Position numbers and translations under genes: made by a program
The notes under the pieces: model-generated
What the model was told of the DNA's origin: nothing
Database searches by the model: none
Seen by the model: only the letters and a program-made list of their open reading frames with translations
Source: Dokdonia sp. PRO95
GTDB lineage: Bacteria > Bacteroidota > Bacteroidia > Flavobacteriales > Flavobacteriaceae
DNA: 64,000 nt
Assembly (NCBI RefSeq): GCF_000355805.1
Contig: NZ_CM001837.1
Coordinates: 2,012,155 to 2,076,154 of the forward strand
Direction of reading: 5' to 3'
Part shown: positions 8,216 to 17,014 of the stretch, one piece after another
Layout of the letters: each line of letters begins with the position of its first letter
How positions within the stretch are numbered: position 1 is the stretch's first letter

Positions 8216-8233
8216 AATCTATATTTTTTAAAA

Positions 8234-8863
8234 CTAATTCCCTCCGTCAAGGGCGTAAGATAAACTAAGAATCCATTGCGTTGGTCTCGCATCTACTTTG
8301 AAGCCTACACTGTTTTCTTCGGCTTGTGATTCTGTTATAATTGTATTGTCTGTAAATGCTCCTTCATATCTTACATCAATACCAAGTCTACCAAACGAAA
8401 GTCCTGCACCTAGCTGGTAACCTACGGTAAATGAATTTTCTGGATCTTCAAAATCAATATCTATCCCATCAAATTCATCATCCAAAATGTATTGGAAAGA
8501 AGGCCCACCCTTAACATTCAAAGGCCCTACAACGTTAAACCCTATTAGCACAGGAACATCAATTTTTGACAATTCATAATCTATACTACTAGAGCCTGAA
8601 ATATTACTCTGATATTCGGTATTAATTTTAGTGTATAATAGCTCTGGTTGTATAAAAATACCAGCAAATTCTGCCTTGTAATATATACCAGCGTGAAAGC
8701 CTGACTTGTTTTCTTTGTCAAAAGTACTTTCGGCAAATTCTGATGTAAACTCAAGATCTCCTACAGAGCCATAATTGAGTCCGCCCTTGATACCGAACCC
8801 TTCGCTTTGGCTAAATGCAGTTATACTTGATAAGAGTAATACTGCTACAATGATTTTTTTCAT
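8234..8863 (-). CDS. outer membrane beta-barrel protein (PorT-like family)
   Basis: 209 residues. A cleavable signal peptide (hydrophobic about 4-17, cut after AFSQ) is followed by GIKGGLNYGSV and alternating amphipathic strands: FIQPELLYTK, IDVPVLIGF, FTVGYQLGAGLSFGRLGIDVRYEGAF and a C-terminal aromatic strand ILSLSYAL. This is the small barrel family (outer membrane beta-barrel domain) common in Bacteroidota, most members of unknown function. It is a single gene with its own terminator. Confidence 0.85.
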   Translation of the reverse strand: MKKIIVAVLLLSSITAFSQSEGFGIKGGLNYGSVGDLEFTSEFAESTFDKENKSGFHAGIYYKAEFAGIFIQPELLYTKINTEYQSNISGSSSIDYELSKIDVPVLIGFNVVGPLNVKGGPSFQYILDDEFDGIDIDFEDPENSFTVGYQLGAGLSFGRLGIDVRYEGAFTDNTIITESQAEENSVGFKVDARPTQWILSLSYALDGGN

Positions 8864-8896
8864 AATTGAAGTTTTATTGATTAATAGAGAGACAAA

Positions 8897-8928
8897 TAAA
8901 AAGGCAGTATGTTACAATCATACTGCCT
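8897..8928 (-). terminator. intrinsic terminator after transketolase operon
   Basis: Ten-bp stem AGGCAGTATG/CATACTGCCT (8902-8911, 8919-8928) with T-run on the minus strand. Confidence 0.85.
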
Positions 8929-8960
8929 ATGTCTTTTATATAAACGGTTGTGTTGTTTGA

Positions 8961-9914
8961 TTATTTTCTAGCTACTACTTTTTCTACAGCTTTTACGATG
9001 GCATCTGCATTTAGTCCGTACTTTTCCATAAGTTGAGCAGGTGTTCCACTCTCACCAAAGGTGTCTGCTGTGGCAACGTACTCTTGTGGTACAGGGTGGG
9101 TAAGAGATAGCTCTCTAGCAACACTCTCACCTAGACCTCCTAAAAAGTTATGCTCCTCTGCAGTTACCACGCATCCGGTCTTTTTTACAGACTTAATGAT
9201 TGCCTCTGCATCTAGAGGTTTTATAGTGTGTATATTGATTACATCTGCTGTGATGCCTTTTTCGTTAAGTGCTTTACAAGCCTCTAGCGCTTCCCAAACA
9301 AGGTGGCCCGTTGCAACGATGGTAACATCATTTCCTTCTTGTAATTGTACTGCTTTACCTATTTCAAATGTTTGATCTGCTGGAGTAAAGTTAGGTACTA
9401 CTGGACGGCCAAAACGTAAGTAAACCGGTCCTACGTGGTCTGCAAGTGCTATAGTAGCTGCTTTAGTCTGGTTGTAATCGCAAGTATTAATCACTGTCAT
9501 CCCTGGTAACATCTTCATAAGACCTATGTCTTCTAGAATTTGGTGTGTTGCACCATCTTCACCTAGGGTGAGACCCGCGTGAGAAGCACATATCTTCACA
9601 TTTTTACCAGAGTAGGCTATAGATTGTCTTATCTGGTCATAAACACGACCTGTAGAGAAGTTTGCAAAAGTTCCTGTAAACGGAATTTTACCTCCTATAG
9701 TAAGTCCTGCGGCGATACCCATCATATTAGCTTCGGCAATTCCTATTTGAAAAAAACGTTCAGGGTTTTCATCTATAAACGTCTGTATTTTTAGAGAACC
9801 TATAAGGTCTGCACAAAGAGATACCACATTAGGATTTGTTCTTCCTAATTCTGTCATTCCTGCGCCAAAACCTGATCTTGTATCCTTACTGCCTGTATTT
9901 TCGTATGTTTTCAT
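8961..9914 (-). CDS. transketolase, C-terminal subunit (Pyr and C domains)
   Basis: 317 residues, equal to the second half of a single-chain transketolase. It contains the pyrimidine-binding domain with the catalytic Glu in GIAEANMMGIAAGL (about 57-70) and the C-terminal domain (VTAEEHNFLGGLGESVARE). It forms the active enzyme with the N-terminal subunit encoded just upstream; together they transfer two-carbon ketol units between sugar phosphates. Splitting into two genes is known in several phyla and is not decay: each half has its own start and a complete domain set. Confidence 0.93.
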   Translation of the reverse strand: MKTYENTGSKDTRSGFGAGMTELGRTNPNVVSLCADLIGSLKIQTFIDENPERFFQIGIAEANMMGIAAGLTIGGKIPFTGTFANFSTGRVYDQIRQSIAYSGKNVKICASHAGLTLGEDGATHQILEDIGLMKMLPGMTVINTCDYNQTKAATIALADHVGPVYLRFGRPVVPNFTPADQTFEIGKAVQLQEGNDVTIVATGHLVWEALEACKALNEKGITADVINIHTIKPLDAEAIIKSVKKTGCVVTAEEHNFLGGLGESVARELSLTHPVPQEYVATADTFGESGTPAQLMEKYGLNADAIVKAVEKVVARK

Positions 9915-9929
9915 TGTAAAATTTTTTGG

Positions 9930-9952
9930 TACGCTTTCGCGAAAGCGTAATA
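9930..9952. repeat. TTTCGCGAAA palindrome, copy 5 (between transketolase halves)
   Basis: Full core 9932-9947, in the 47-bp gap between the two subunit genes, hence inside the operon transcript. Confidence 0.9.
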
Positions 9953-9961
9953 AGAAAAGGT

Positions 9962-10807
9962 TTAGTAATCGCCTAAAGTTTGTGGATTTTGCTCTAGTGC
10001 ACTAGCGAGTTGATCATCATTAGGAGCTTTACCATGCCACGCGTGGGTACCCATCATAAAGTCTACACCATTACCCATGATTGTGTGTAATAATACACAA
10101 ACTGGTTTTCCGTTTCCAGAAAGATCTTTGGCTTGATTCATTCCTTTTACAATAGCGTCTACATCATTTCCTTGTTCAATATCAAGAACAATCCACCCAA
10201 AGGCTTCAAATTTTGCACGCACGCTTCCCATGTTTAATACGTGGTCTGTACTACCATCTATCTGCTGGCCGTTAAGATCTACAGTAGCTATAATATTATC
10301 AACCTTTTTTGCCGAAGCATACATAATTGCTTCCCAGTTTTGACCTTCTTGCAATTCACCATCTCCCATTAAGGTATAGATAGTATGGTTGTCTTTGTTA
10401 AGTTTTTTTGCTTGAGCGGCACCTACTGCAACACTTAGTCCTTGACCTAGTGATCCAGAGGCGATACGCACTCCAGGAAGCCCTTCATGTGTAGTAGGGT
10501 GTCCTTGTAGTCTAGAGTTAAGTAGTCTAAAAGTATTAAGTTCTTCTACTGGGAAATATCCAGAACGAGCTAATACGCTATAAAAAACAGGTGATATGTG
10601 ACCGTTAGAAAGGAAGAAAAGGTCTTCTCCTATACCGTCCATATCAAACCCTTCTTTACGTTCCATAAGCTCTTGATAGAGAACCGAAATAAATTCGGCA
10701 CATCCTAATGATCCGCCTGGGTGTCCAGAACTTACTTTGTGTACTTGTCGTACGATATCTCTACGCACTTGTGTTACAAATGCCTCTAGCTTCTCTATGT
10801 CTGCCAT
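9962..10807 (-). CDS. transketolase, N-terminal subunit (TPP domain)
   Basis: 281 residues. HPGGSLGCAE (about 28-37) and the thiamine diphosphate motif GDGELQEGQNWEAIMYA..VDLNGQ (about 148-178) mark the PP domain. First gene of the two-gene transketolase operon, separated from its partner by 47 bp that hold a palindrome copy. Confidence 0.93.
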   Translation of the reverse strand: MADIEKLEAFVTQVRRDIVRQVHKVSSGHPGGSLGCAEFISVLYQELMERKEGFDMDGIGEDLFFLSNGHISPVFYSVLARSGYFPVEELNTFRLLNSRLQGHPTTHEGLPGVRIASGSLGQGLSVAVGAAQAKKLNKDNHTIYTLMGDGELQEGQNWEAIMYASAKKVDNIIATVDLNGQQIDGSTDHVLNMGSVRAKFEAFGWIVLDIEQGNDVDAIVKGMNQAKDLSGNGKPVCVLLHTIMGNGVDFMMGTHAWHGKAPNDDQLASALEQNPQTLGDY

Positions 10808-10840
10808 ATTATTGAATTTATTATGTAAAAATAAGCATAT

Positions 10841-10885
10841 AAAAAAGTCCTACCATCGAGATTGCTCAAGATTGTAGGACTTCTT
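10841..10885 (-). terminator. intrinsic terminator after SRPBCC gene
   Basis: Stem AGTCCTAC/GTAGGACT (10846-10853, 10873-10880) with a 19-nt loop and T-run on the minus strand. Confidence 0.65.
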
Positions 10886-10917
10886 TGATTTTTATGAAAT
10901 ATTGAATTTAAACTGCT

Positions 10918-11310
10918 TTATGCAATAACATCCATATTATCAGAAAGTGTGCCTATGAATTTTGTGATAGGTCCTTTAACCATCATAGCCATCATTGCAT
11001 TGAATTCTCCCTCAAAATGTAGTTGAACTTCACTTTTATCTGCTGCTAGTTCTTTGATGTCTGCAGTAAGTTGGAAAGGTACTTTGTCACTGGCAGCCCC
11101 TAATACTACTTTGCTATGAGGAATTCCTTCCTTAAGATCTAGTACTATTTCTGGCATTCCTTTAAGTCCAAAAAGGAAACGTGTGTCGCTTATCTTTTCA
11201 AACTTAGTATTTTCTGGCATTAATTTTTCGAAGTTCTCAATGTTCATTAAGAAATTATAAACTTCTTCTGGCGACTTGTCTAATGTCTTTACAGGACTTT
11301 CTAAATTCAT
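10918..11310 (-). CDS. SRPBCC (START/Bet v 1-like) domain protein
   Basis: 130 residues, a single helix-grip domain: SPEEVYNFLMNIENFEKLMP opening helix, then strands (FLFGLKGMPEIVLDLKE, KVVLGAAS, EVQLHFEGEF) and a C-terminal amphipathic helix (KGPITKFIGTLSDNM). The fold binds hydrophobic ligands; ligand unknown. It follows pyrE by 16 bp on the same strand and likely shares its transcript, though no functional link to pyrimidines is evident. Confidence 0.75.
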   Translation of the reverse strand: MNLESPVKTLDKSPEEVYNFLMNIENFEKLMPENTKFEKISDTRFLFGLKGMPEIVLDLKEGIPHSKVVLGAASDKVPFQLTADIKELAADKSEVQLHFEGEFNAMMAMMVKGPITKFIGTLSDNMDVIA

Positions 11311-11326
11311 TTAGGTAGTTTTAATG

Positions 11327-11968
11327 TTATTTTTCCCAGGTTGATGGGCTTTTGCGCCAGTTTTCTAGCGTTTCTTGTTGTGCTTCTGTGATAAAATTTG
11401 TGTCCCTAGCTTGCAGTAATAAATGAGAATAATCACTTAATGTATTAAGTGTAACTCCAGCTTCTTCAAAATTCTGAGTAGCGGTATCAAAACCGTAGGT
11501 AAAGATGGCGAGCATGCCTTTTACCGTCATGTTAGAATTTTTAAGAGCTTCTACTGCCATAAGGCTACTCTTACCAGTGCTTATAAGATCTTCTATTACC
11601 ACTACATTGCTGTTAGGTTCTAGGTGACCTTCTATTTGGTTTTTACGTCCGTGCTTCTTAGGCTCTGGACGTACGTAAGCAAAAGGTACGTTGAGATAAT
11701 CTGCAACAAGCATACCAATACCTATGGCTCCTGTAGCAACACCCACAATAGCATCTGGCTTGCCGTAGATACTTTCTACTTGCTTTGCCATTTCTTGATG
11801 AATGTAGTTTCTAATAGGAGGATACGATAGTGTGATGCGGTTATCACAATAAATTGGGGATTGCCAGCCAGAAGCCCATGTAAAAGGTTCTTGCGGTTGT
11901 AATTTTATTGCATTAATTTGCAAAAGCAATTCGGCAGTTTTTTTTGCCGTTTCTTTGTCTAAAATCAT
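11327..11968 (-). CDS. pyrE: orotate phosphoribosyltransferase
   Basis: 213 residues. Converts orotate and PRPP to OMP in pyrimidine synthesis. The PRPP motif is NVVVIEDLISTGKSSL (about 120-135), and VRPEPKKHGRKNQIEG (about 99-114) is the catalytic Lys-rich loop. The ATG at 11968 is only 7 bp from the divergent NUDIX start, and a perfect -7 box ends 4 bp before the ATG, so the mRNA is probably leaderless. Confidence 0.95.
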   Translation of the reverse strand: MILDKETAKKTAELLLQINAIKLQPQEPFTWASGWQSPIYCDNRITLSYPPIRNYIHQEMAKQVESIYGKPDAIVGVATGAIGIGMLVADYLNVPFAYVRPEPKKHGRKNQIEGHLEPNSNVVVIEDLISTGKSSLMAVEALKNSNMTVKGMLAIFTYGFDTATQNFEEAGVTLNTLSDYSHLLLQARDTNFITEAQQETLENWRKSPSTWEK

Positions 11969-11972
11969 ACTG

Positions 11973-11980
11973 CAAATGTA
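11973..11980 (-). promoter_or_regulatory. pyrE -7 box overlapping the NUDIX start codon
   Basis: On the minus strand TACATTTG is a perfect TAnnTTTG ending 4 bp before the pyrE ATG; the same bases contain the NUDIX ATG (11976). TTTCTTTG at 11950-11957 (plus, one mismatch) is a candidate -7 box for NUDIX, inside pyrE. Confidence 0.5.
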
Positions 11981-12599
11981 TAAAGTTTTTGTGAATGATA
12001 TTCCTATTATTCTATCTACAGAAAAGGTGATAGGTAAGAACTATAAAACCATCTCCATAAAGAAGGTCAAGATCAAGAAATTGATTAAGAAATTATATAA
12101 GGGAGAACAGTTATATATTAACCTCTACCATCCTAAGGAAGAGAAGTTACTCAAGCACCTGCGCAAGAAACTTAAACTTGTGATAGCGGGCGGCGGACTT
12201 GTATACAACGATAAAAAAGAAATTCTTTTTATCTATCGCAATGGTCGCTGGGATTTGCCTAAGGGTAAGATTGAGAAAAAGGAAGATATAGAGGACTGTG
12301 CCATTAGAGAAGTAGAGGAGGAGACAGGTGTGACGGGACTTACGATAACAAAGCCTCTAGAAATCACTTACCACGTTTTTAAACGTAATGGCGAGTTTAG
12401 GCTTAAAGAAACTTTCTGGTTTGAGATGCACACAAGCTGCACAGACGAGCTAGTACCACAAGCTAAGGAAGGTATTAAGAAGGCAAAGTGGCTTAACTTT
12501 GAAAAATCACAGAAAGCGCTTGATAAATCTTATGAAAATATCAAGCTCATCTTTCCTAAAGAATATCTAGTTAAGCATCCTAACGATAGGGTAGCGTAG
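11976..12599 (+). CDS. NUDIX hydrolase
   Basis: 207 residues from the ATG at 11976; the frame is open from 11955, but that would place the start inside the first codons of pyrE. The Nudix box GKIEKKEDIEDCAIREVEEE then TGV (about residues 93-115) has all conserved residues (G-x5-E-x7-REVEEE-x-G). The N-terminal 65 residues are a separate, Lys-rich module. These enzymes hydrolyse nucleoside diphosphates linked to another group; substrate unknown. Its end overlaps the M14 peptidase gene by 33 bp. Confidence 0.88.
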   Translation: MYKVFVNDIPIILSTEKVIGKNYKTISIKKVKIKKLIKKLYKGEQLYINLYHPKEEKLLKHLRKKLKLVIAGGGLVYNDKKEILFIYRNGRWDLPKGKIEKKEDIEDCAIREVEEETGVTGLTITKPLEITYHVFKRNGEFRLKETFWFEMHTSCTDELVPQAKEGIKKAKWLNFEKSQKALDKSYENIKLIFPKEYLVKHPNDRVA

Positions 12600-14315
12600 G
12601 TGGGCCTTCTCATAACTAGAAGATTTTTTATGAATCCAGTCTAGCTGAGCATACCAGTTATTTGCAAAATCAGAATTTAACGACTTCTTGAGATTAAATT
12701 CTATTCTAATTTTAGGGTGGGTCTCAAGAAATTGTTGTGCCTTATCTTCCCATACGTATGGTGAGAAGCCTTCCTTCTGTTGTAATATAGTGTCAAAATA
12801 GTTCCAGTTAAAGAAACTATCTGTCGCCTCTGGCTCTAGTGTTTCTAGAATGTAGCGTATTCCTTTTTGATCTGTAGGCACTATATAACCACCTTTAGGT
12901 ATGATAACTTCTTCTTCAGAAGTTTTTAAACTTGTGTTGTAATGCAAATAATGACCTTCATAAGGACTCTTACGGGTTTCATAAGTGTCTATATGATATA
13001 CTTGAGCTACAAAAGTAGTATCCTTTTTAAGCTGATCAAACTTGATTTCATTTGCCTTTAAGATAAGAGCAATATCTCTGTACCCTCTAGGAATTACATA
13101 AGCTTTTGGTATCGTTACCTCCTTAGTAGACTTAAAATAATCGTAGTAAGTCACCTTTTTAGTAAAAGGTTTATTGACATCATATTTGAGACGCTCCTTC
13201 CCGGTCACTTCACTAGGCTGCATCTTTCCTTCATATCCTAAGAAATCTAGGGTGGTGGTTTTGGTCGTGTCTAGAGCAAATTGTACGGGATAAGTTTCCG
13301 CTTTCGCGAAAGCGTTAAAAGCACCCTCGCGCATTTCTTTAATCTTTGTGCCGTTTTCGGCAGTGATTTTTAAGATGCTCTTCATTAATTCGTATGTTCC
13401 TTCTACACGTGGTTTATAAGGCTTCAGCATGTGGGTTTCTACCATGAGGCCGATAGTATTCCAGAGCGAAGTGAAACCCGTCGAGTAGCGTGGGTAATCC
13501 ATAAACTGGCTGAAACCTTTTTCTGGAGTACTGTTAAAAACGTTTACATACGGAGTAATCTCCCAGTCTTTGGCTTTAAGATCTTCCTCAAGCATAGGCT
13601 GGAATTCCTCATGGACATAATCACCTAATGCTCCTCCTAATTTGTTGTGCTGTGTAAAGAGGTGTGTAAGCGTGTATTGATAATCTGCGCCATTGCTTAC
13701 GTGATTATCTATAAAAACATCTGGCTCAATCATGTGATAAATCTCTGCAAAAGCGGCAGCATTTTTTGTGTCACGCTTTATAAAATCACGATTGAGATCA
13801 TAGTTTTGAGCATTACCGCGGAAACCATATTCCTTAGGTCCGTTTTGATTGGTTCTCGTCCCGCTATTGCGGTTAAGAGCGCCACCCACATTATAGATTG
13901 CAATCGCACTTACCCATGTGTTTTCTGGGGCCTCTATCTTTCCTTGTGCGAGGTCTCGCATAAGCATCATAGTTGCATCTATCCCGTCTGACTCCCCAGG
14001 GTGAATACCATTATTAATGAGAATTCGGCGCACATCCATATCATCAGAAAACTCACTATCAAAGCTTCGGTTGGGATTAAAAGTAACAAGTGTAAGTGGT
14101 TCGCCAATGTCTGTTGTGCCTACTTCATAGGTTTTAATAGAGCGGTACGCAAGGTCAAGTTCTTCGTAAAAAGCGATGACTTCTTGATATGTTGGGGTTT
14201 CTGTACCTCCACTTTTTTCAAAGCGTGTAGTAAAGTCTTTATTTTCTGGATTGTCTTTTGTGTCACCACAACTGATTGCAATGGCGAGTAGCGGGAGTAA
14301 AAAAAGTCTTTTCAT
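12567..14315 (-). CDS. M14-family zinc carboxypeptidase lipoprotein
   Basis: 582 residues from the ATG at 14315, chosen because it starts a lipoprotein signal (LLAIAISC); the frame continues upstream without a plausible start. The zinc motif HPGE appears in NNGIHPGESDGIDATMM (about 98-114), and the third zinc His is probably in FIDNHVSNG. Around residues 333-337 the gene carries a palindrome copy encoding AFAKA. It cleaves C-terminal residues or gamma-linked peptides outside the cytoplasm; substrate not predictable. Roughly 250 residues after the catalytic domain are unassigned. Confidence 0.87.
   Translation of the reverse strand: MKRLFLLPLLAIAISCGDTKDNPENKDFTTRFEKSGGTETPTYQEVIAFYEELDLAYRSIKTYEVGTTDIGEPLTLVTFNPNRSFDSEFSDDMDVRRILINNGIHPGESDGIDATMMLMRDLAQGKIEAPENTWVSAIAIYNVGGALNRNSGTRTNQNGPKEYGFRGNAQNYDLNRDFIKRDTKNAAAFAEIYHMIEPDVFIDNHVSNGADYQYTLTHLFTQHNKLGGALGDYVHEEFQPMLEEDLKAKDWEITPYVNVFNSTPEKGFSQFMDYPRYSTGFTSLWNTIGLMVETHMLKPYKPRVEGTYELMKSILKITAENGTKIKEMREGAFNAFAKAETYPVQFALDTTKTTTLDFLGYEGKMQPSEVTGKERLKYDVNKPFTKKVTYYDYFKSTKEVTIPKAYVIPRGYRDIALILKANEIKFDQLKKDTTFVAQVYHIDTYETRKSPYEGHYLHYNTSLKTSEEEVIIPKGGYIVPTDQKGIRYILETLEPEATDSFFNWNYFDTILQQKEGFSPYVWEDKAQQFLETHPKIRIEFNLKKSLNSDFANNWYAQLDWIHKKSSSYEKAHLRYPIVRMLN
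13299..13314. repeat. TTTCGCGAAA palindrome, copy 6 (inside M14 peptidase gene)
   Basis: Full 16-bp form; read in frame as AFAKA in the context FNAFAKAETYP. Confidence 0.9.
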
Positions 14316-14394
14316 TTGGTTGAACTTGAAGTGTGAAGATACAAATTGGTTCAAAAATAAAAAGCAAGTTGTTTTGAGCAGTATAGGTGTTAAG

Positions 14395-14416
14395 TTACGC
14401 TTTCGCGAAAGCGTAA
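14395..14416. repeat. TTTCGCGAAA palindrome, copy 7 (intergenic)
   Basis: 22-bp form with TTA/TAA arms, between the M14 peptidase start and the end of the DNA glycosylase gene, 6 bp from the latter's stop codon. Confidence 0.9.
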
Positions 14417-14421
14417 AAACC

Positions 14422-15081
14422 TTAAAAGAATGGAGCATACTGCAAGACTCTGAAGTCTATAGTATTAAATTGCGGATTTTCCTTTTTAAGTTGTTTGTAA
14501 AGAGCAAGACTGCCCACCGCTCTATTTGCAGCTCCTGATGGTGCAGTGAGAGAAACCGTTTTAATAGTGCGTCCTTGCCATTCAAACTGATGAATTCGCG
14601 GTACCTCGCTACTTATTACTTTTAACTTCACACCCTGCTCTTTACAAGCTTTCCTAAAGAAATACTCAGGACCATTTTTACTGTTTCCGCCGGTAAATAA
14701 TAATGTTTCCACCTTTGGAGACTTGCTTAAGTAGCCGAAAATATCTCTAAGCGTCACGTTAGTCATCCCAATATCTGAAGCGTCTATTTTAATGCGTTCT
14801 GAGGAAGCGACAATATCGCAAACACCGATATTGCGAGATATCAAAAAGTCTTTACGCTCTTGAATGGCTTGCTCTGTAGTTTCAAATGTAAGATTGAGAT
14901 TAAAAATCTTATTTAAAATAGGCCATAATTGCCCATCGATACTGCCATAGCAAAAGTTTACATCTCCAGGTTTAAGCGTGCCTTCTGTAAACCGAGGAGG
15001 AGGTAGTGTGCCTACAATGAGTTTTGTGGCATTCTCAATATTAAATGGCGGGTAGGGATGTGTGTGTTTGAAAATAGCCAT
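14422..15081 (-). CDS. uracil-DNA glycosylase superfamily protein
   Basis: 219 residues. IVGTLPPPRFTEG (about 22-34) replaces the water-activating motif of the superfamily, and TAPSGAANRAVG (about 184-195) matches the DNA-intercalating second motif; CYGSIDGQLWPIL lies between. The pattern is nearer the mismatch or hypoxanthine glycosylase branches than classical Ung. Likely base-excision repair. It overlaps the TPR gene upstream by one base, so both are co-translated. Confidence 0.72.
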   Translation of the reverse strand: MAIFKHTHPYPPFNIENATKLIVGTLPPPRFTEGTLKPGDVNFCYGSIDGQLWPILNKIFNLNLTFETTEQAIQERKDFLISRNIGVCDIVASSERIKIDASDIGMTNVTLRDIFGYLSKSPKVETLLFTGGNSKNGPEYFFRKACKEQGVKLKVISSEVPRIHQFEWQGRTIKTVSLTAPSGAANRAVGSLALYKQLKKENPQFNTIDFRVLQYAPFF

Positions 15082-15812
15082 TATGATTGTGTAGTAGCAA
15101 CAAGTCTATCTACCTCTATAAACGTGTTTTTGTGCAGTTTTTTATTTGGTTTGGTAAGGTTTAGATATTCGTCTTGCATTTCATGAAGTACTTCTAGAGC
15201 TTTAGATTGCATCTCGTTTTCAATATAGAATTTAGATAATGCTAATCGTTCAGGGTAATTAGAATATCGCTGGTCTATTTTTTTTAGGATAGCTTCTGCC
15301 TCGTCATCCTTACCAGTTTTTGATAGTGCGAGTCCATATTTAAATTGCGCTTGGGATTTTTCAAAATCCGAAAATTTGCTCATTTTCTCACCTATGGAAA
15401 TCACTTCGTCATACTTTTCTTGCTCAAAAAGAGCAATTAGCAACTGTGTATTGGCATAGTAATCACTAGTGTGATTTCCATGTAAGACAGCATCATATTG
15501 AACGGCTGCTTCTTTAAAGTTACCTATCGCAAGTAGCGCATCTCCCAGCTCTACGCGGTTAGAATACGTGTCAGAAAATTCTACTTTCTTTTCAAGTTGG
15601 CTGATCTTTTTGGTAGGATTAATCACGGCTGTAAATTCCTTTTGAACTACAGCAACATCTTTTTTATTAAAAATCTGAGCAATAACGTACACTAGGCAGC
15701 CTATTGCAGGCAATAGGAGGATAGCAAAATACCAGTAGAAGCTATTTTTATTCTTGTAAATATGGTAAGCACAAGCTAGTTGGAGCGCAATAAGAATATA
15801 ATATGTCATCAA
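15081..15812 (-). CDS. membrane-anchored TPR protein
   Basis: 243 residues. Two hydrophobic segments at about 3-19 and 26-48 form an N-terminal hairpin anchor; the rest is helical repeats of TPR type (VELGDALLAIGNFKEAAVQYDAVL, QFKYGLALSKTGKDDEAEAILKKI). Probably a scaffold on the cytoplasmic face of the inner membrane. No enzymatic motif. Linked by overlap to the DNA glycosylase gene. Confidence 0.72.
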   Translation of the reverse strand: MMTYYILIALQLACAYHIYKNKNSFYWYFAILLLPAIGCLVYVIAQIFNKKDVAVVQKEFTAVINPTKKISQLEKKVEFSDTYSNRVELGDALLAIGNFKEAAVQYDAVLHGNHTSDYYANTQLLIALFEQEKYDEVISIGEKMSKFSDFEKSQAQFKYGLALSKTGKDDEAEAILKKIDQRYSNYPERLALSKFYIENEMQSKALEVLHEMQDEYLNLTKPNKKLHKNTFIEVDRLVATTQS

Positions 15813-15913
15813 GGTTCTTTTATTTATAAAGATAATGTAGGCAGATGATTAACAGAATTTTAAAATAGGTTCTTTTTAAAAGTGCTACATTAAGATTAAC
15901 CAAAAATAAGGAT

Positions 15914-16036
15914 ATGGGAAGAGGAGATAAAAAATCAAGAAGAGGAAAAATAAGCCGCGGAACTTTTGGCGCAAAAAGAAGAAAAAAAGGCAGGAAGAAA
16001 GCTAAGGATGCTGCGAAAATGCAGAAGGATAAGTAG
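15914..16036 (+). CDS. 30S ribosomal protein THX
   Basis: 40 residues, very basic: starts MGRGDKKSRRGKISRGTFG and continues with a KRRKKGRKK cluster. This matches THX, the short peptide that sits in the head of the 30S subunit, which is common in Bacteroidota and Thermus. Many gene finders miss it for its size. It lies alone on the plus strand and is followed by a strong bidirectional terminator. Confidence 0.85.
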   Translation: MGRGDKKSRRGKISRGTFGAKRRKKGRKKAKDAAKMQKDK

Positions 16037-16070
16037 TTGTTCTAGTATTATAAGATATTTTCCAGAGCGT

Positions 16071-16107
16071 AAAAAACCCATCATAGATTTCTCTGTGATG
16101 GGTTTTT
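16071..16107. terminator. bidirectional terminator between THX and yaaA
   Basis: AAACCCATCA/TGATGGGTTT stem with A-run on one side and T-run on the other; serves the convergent genes on both strands. Confidence 0.85.
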
Positions 16108-16122
16108 AGTCATTTTTGACAA

Positions 16123-16887
16123 TTACCTTGTAAATACAAATTCGTTTTTATCTTCATTAGACTCTTCTGCGCTGTAGGCGTAGCCGTCATAATCAAAAGC
16201 TTTGAGACCGTCTATTGTGTTTACATCCTTATCTATAATATAACGCACCATCGAGCCACGGGCTTTTTTTGCAAAGAAAGAAATAATCTTGAGTTTCCCG
16301 TTTTTAAAATCTTTAAAGATAGGAGTGATTACGGGTACTTTGAGCTGCTTAGTCTTTATAGACTTAAAGTACTCTTGACTCGCAAGGTTTACAAAAAGCT
16401 CATCATCTTCAAGTTCTTTATTAAGCGCTTCGGTAAGGGTGTCTCCCCAGAACTCGTATAAATTTTTATTACTGTAGTACTCTAGTTTTGTACCCATCTC
16501 AAGACGGTAAGCCTGCATTAAATCTAGTGGTCGCAAGATCCCGTACATCCCACTTAAAATACGTAAAGTGTCTTGAAGTTTGTCAAGCTTTTCTGTAGGT
16601 AGGGTATAGGCATCAAGCCCTGTGTATACATCACCATCAAAGGTGTACACGGCTGGTCTCGCATTCTTTTTTGTAAACGGAGTTGTAAAATCTTGGTATC
16701 GCTGGTAGTTTAAATCTGCAAGCTTCTCACTGATGTGCATCAGGTCTTGAATCTCTTTTTTTGTCGTATTAGAAAGCTTGCTGTTAAGCTTTTCTGCTTG
16801 CTCTAAAAACTGCGGCTGTGTAGCACGCGTAGTAGGTAGCTTATCTTCAAAATTAAGTGACTTTGCTGGTGATACAACGATTTTCAT
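16123..16887 (-). CDS. yaaA: peroxide stress protein YaaA (DUF328/UPF0246)
   Basis: 254 residues, standard length. Family signatures [15 protein letters not shown] (about 6-20), [13 protein letters not shown] near 82, [25 protein letters not shown] (split by eye near 112-136) and [12 protein letters not shown] near 208 are all present. In E. coli YaaA limits free iron and DNA damage during peroxide stress. Single gene with its own promoter and terminator. Confidence 0.92.
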   Translation of the reverse strand: MKIVVSPAKSLNFEDKLPTTRATQPQFLEQAEKLNSKLSNTTKKEIQDLMHISEKLADLNYQRYQDFTTPFTKKNARPAVYTFDGDVYTGLDAYTLPTEKLDKLQDTLRILSGMYGILRPLDLMQAYRLEMGTKLEYYSNKNLYEFWGDTLTEALNKELEDDELFVNLASQEYFKSIKTKQLKVPVITPIFKDFKNGKLKIISFFAKKARGSMVRYIIDKDVNTIDGLKAFDYDGYAYSAEESNEDKNEFVFTR

Positions 16888-16906
16888 AGGTGTTTTTCTT
16901 TTGTAT

Positions 16907-16914
16907 CAAAGTTA
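16907..16914 (-). promoter_or_regulatory. -7 box of yaaA
   Basis: TAACTTTG on the minus strand, a perfect TAnnTTTG, 19 bp before the yaaA ATG. Confidence 0.55.
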
Positions 16915-17014
16915 GCAATTATGTCTTATAATTATGTGCTTGGCTATTGTTTTTGGTTATGGTGGGATTGATAGTTTAATGTGGTGTTTGATTTATAAAG
17001 ATGTAAAATTTAAT

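Larger units (their letters stand above)
7933..8233. other. convergent intergenic region
   Basis: 301 bp between two converging genes. It holds one palindrome copy and two terminators facing the two genes; the middle (about 8010-8165) is AT-rich with nothing I can identify. Confidence 0.7.

Noticed and set aside
8961-10807. Transketolase broken by a mutation
   Set aside because: Both halves have proper starts, complete domains and a 47-bp gap; a split transketolase is a known normal arrangement.
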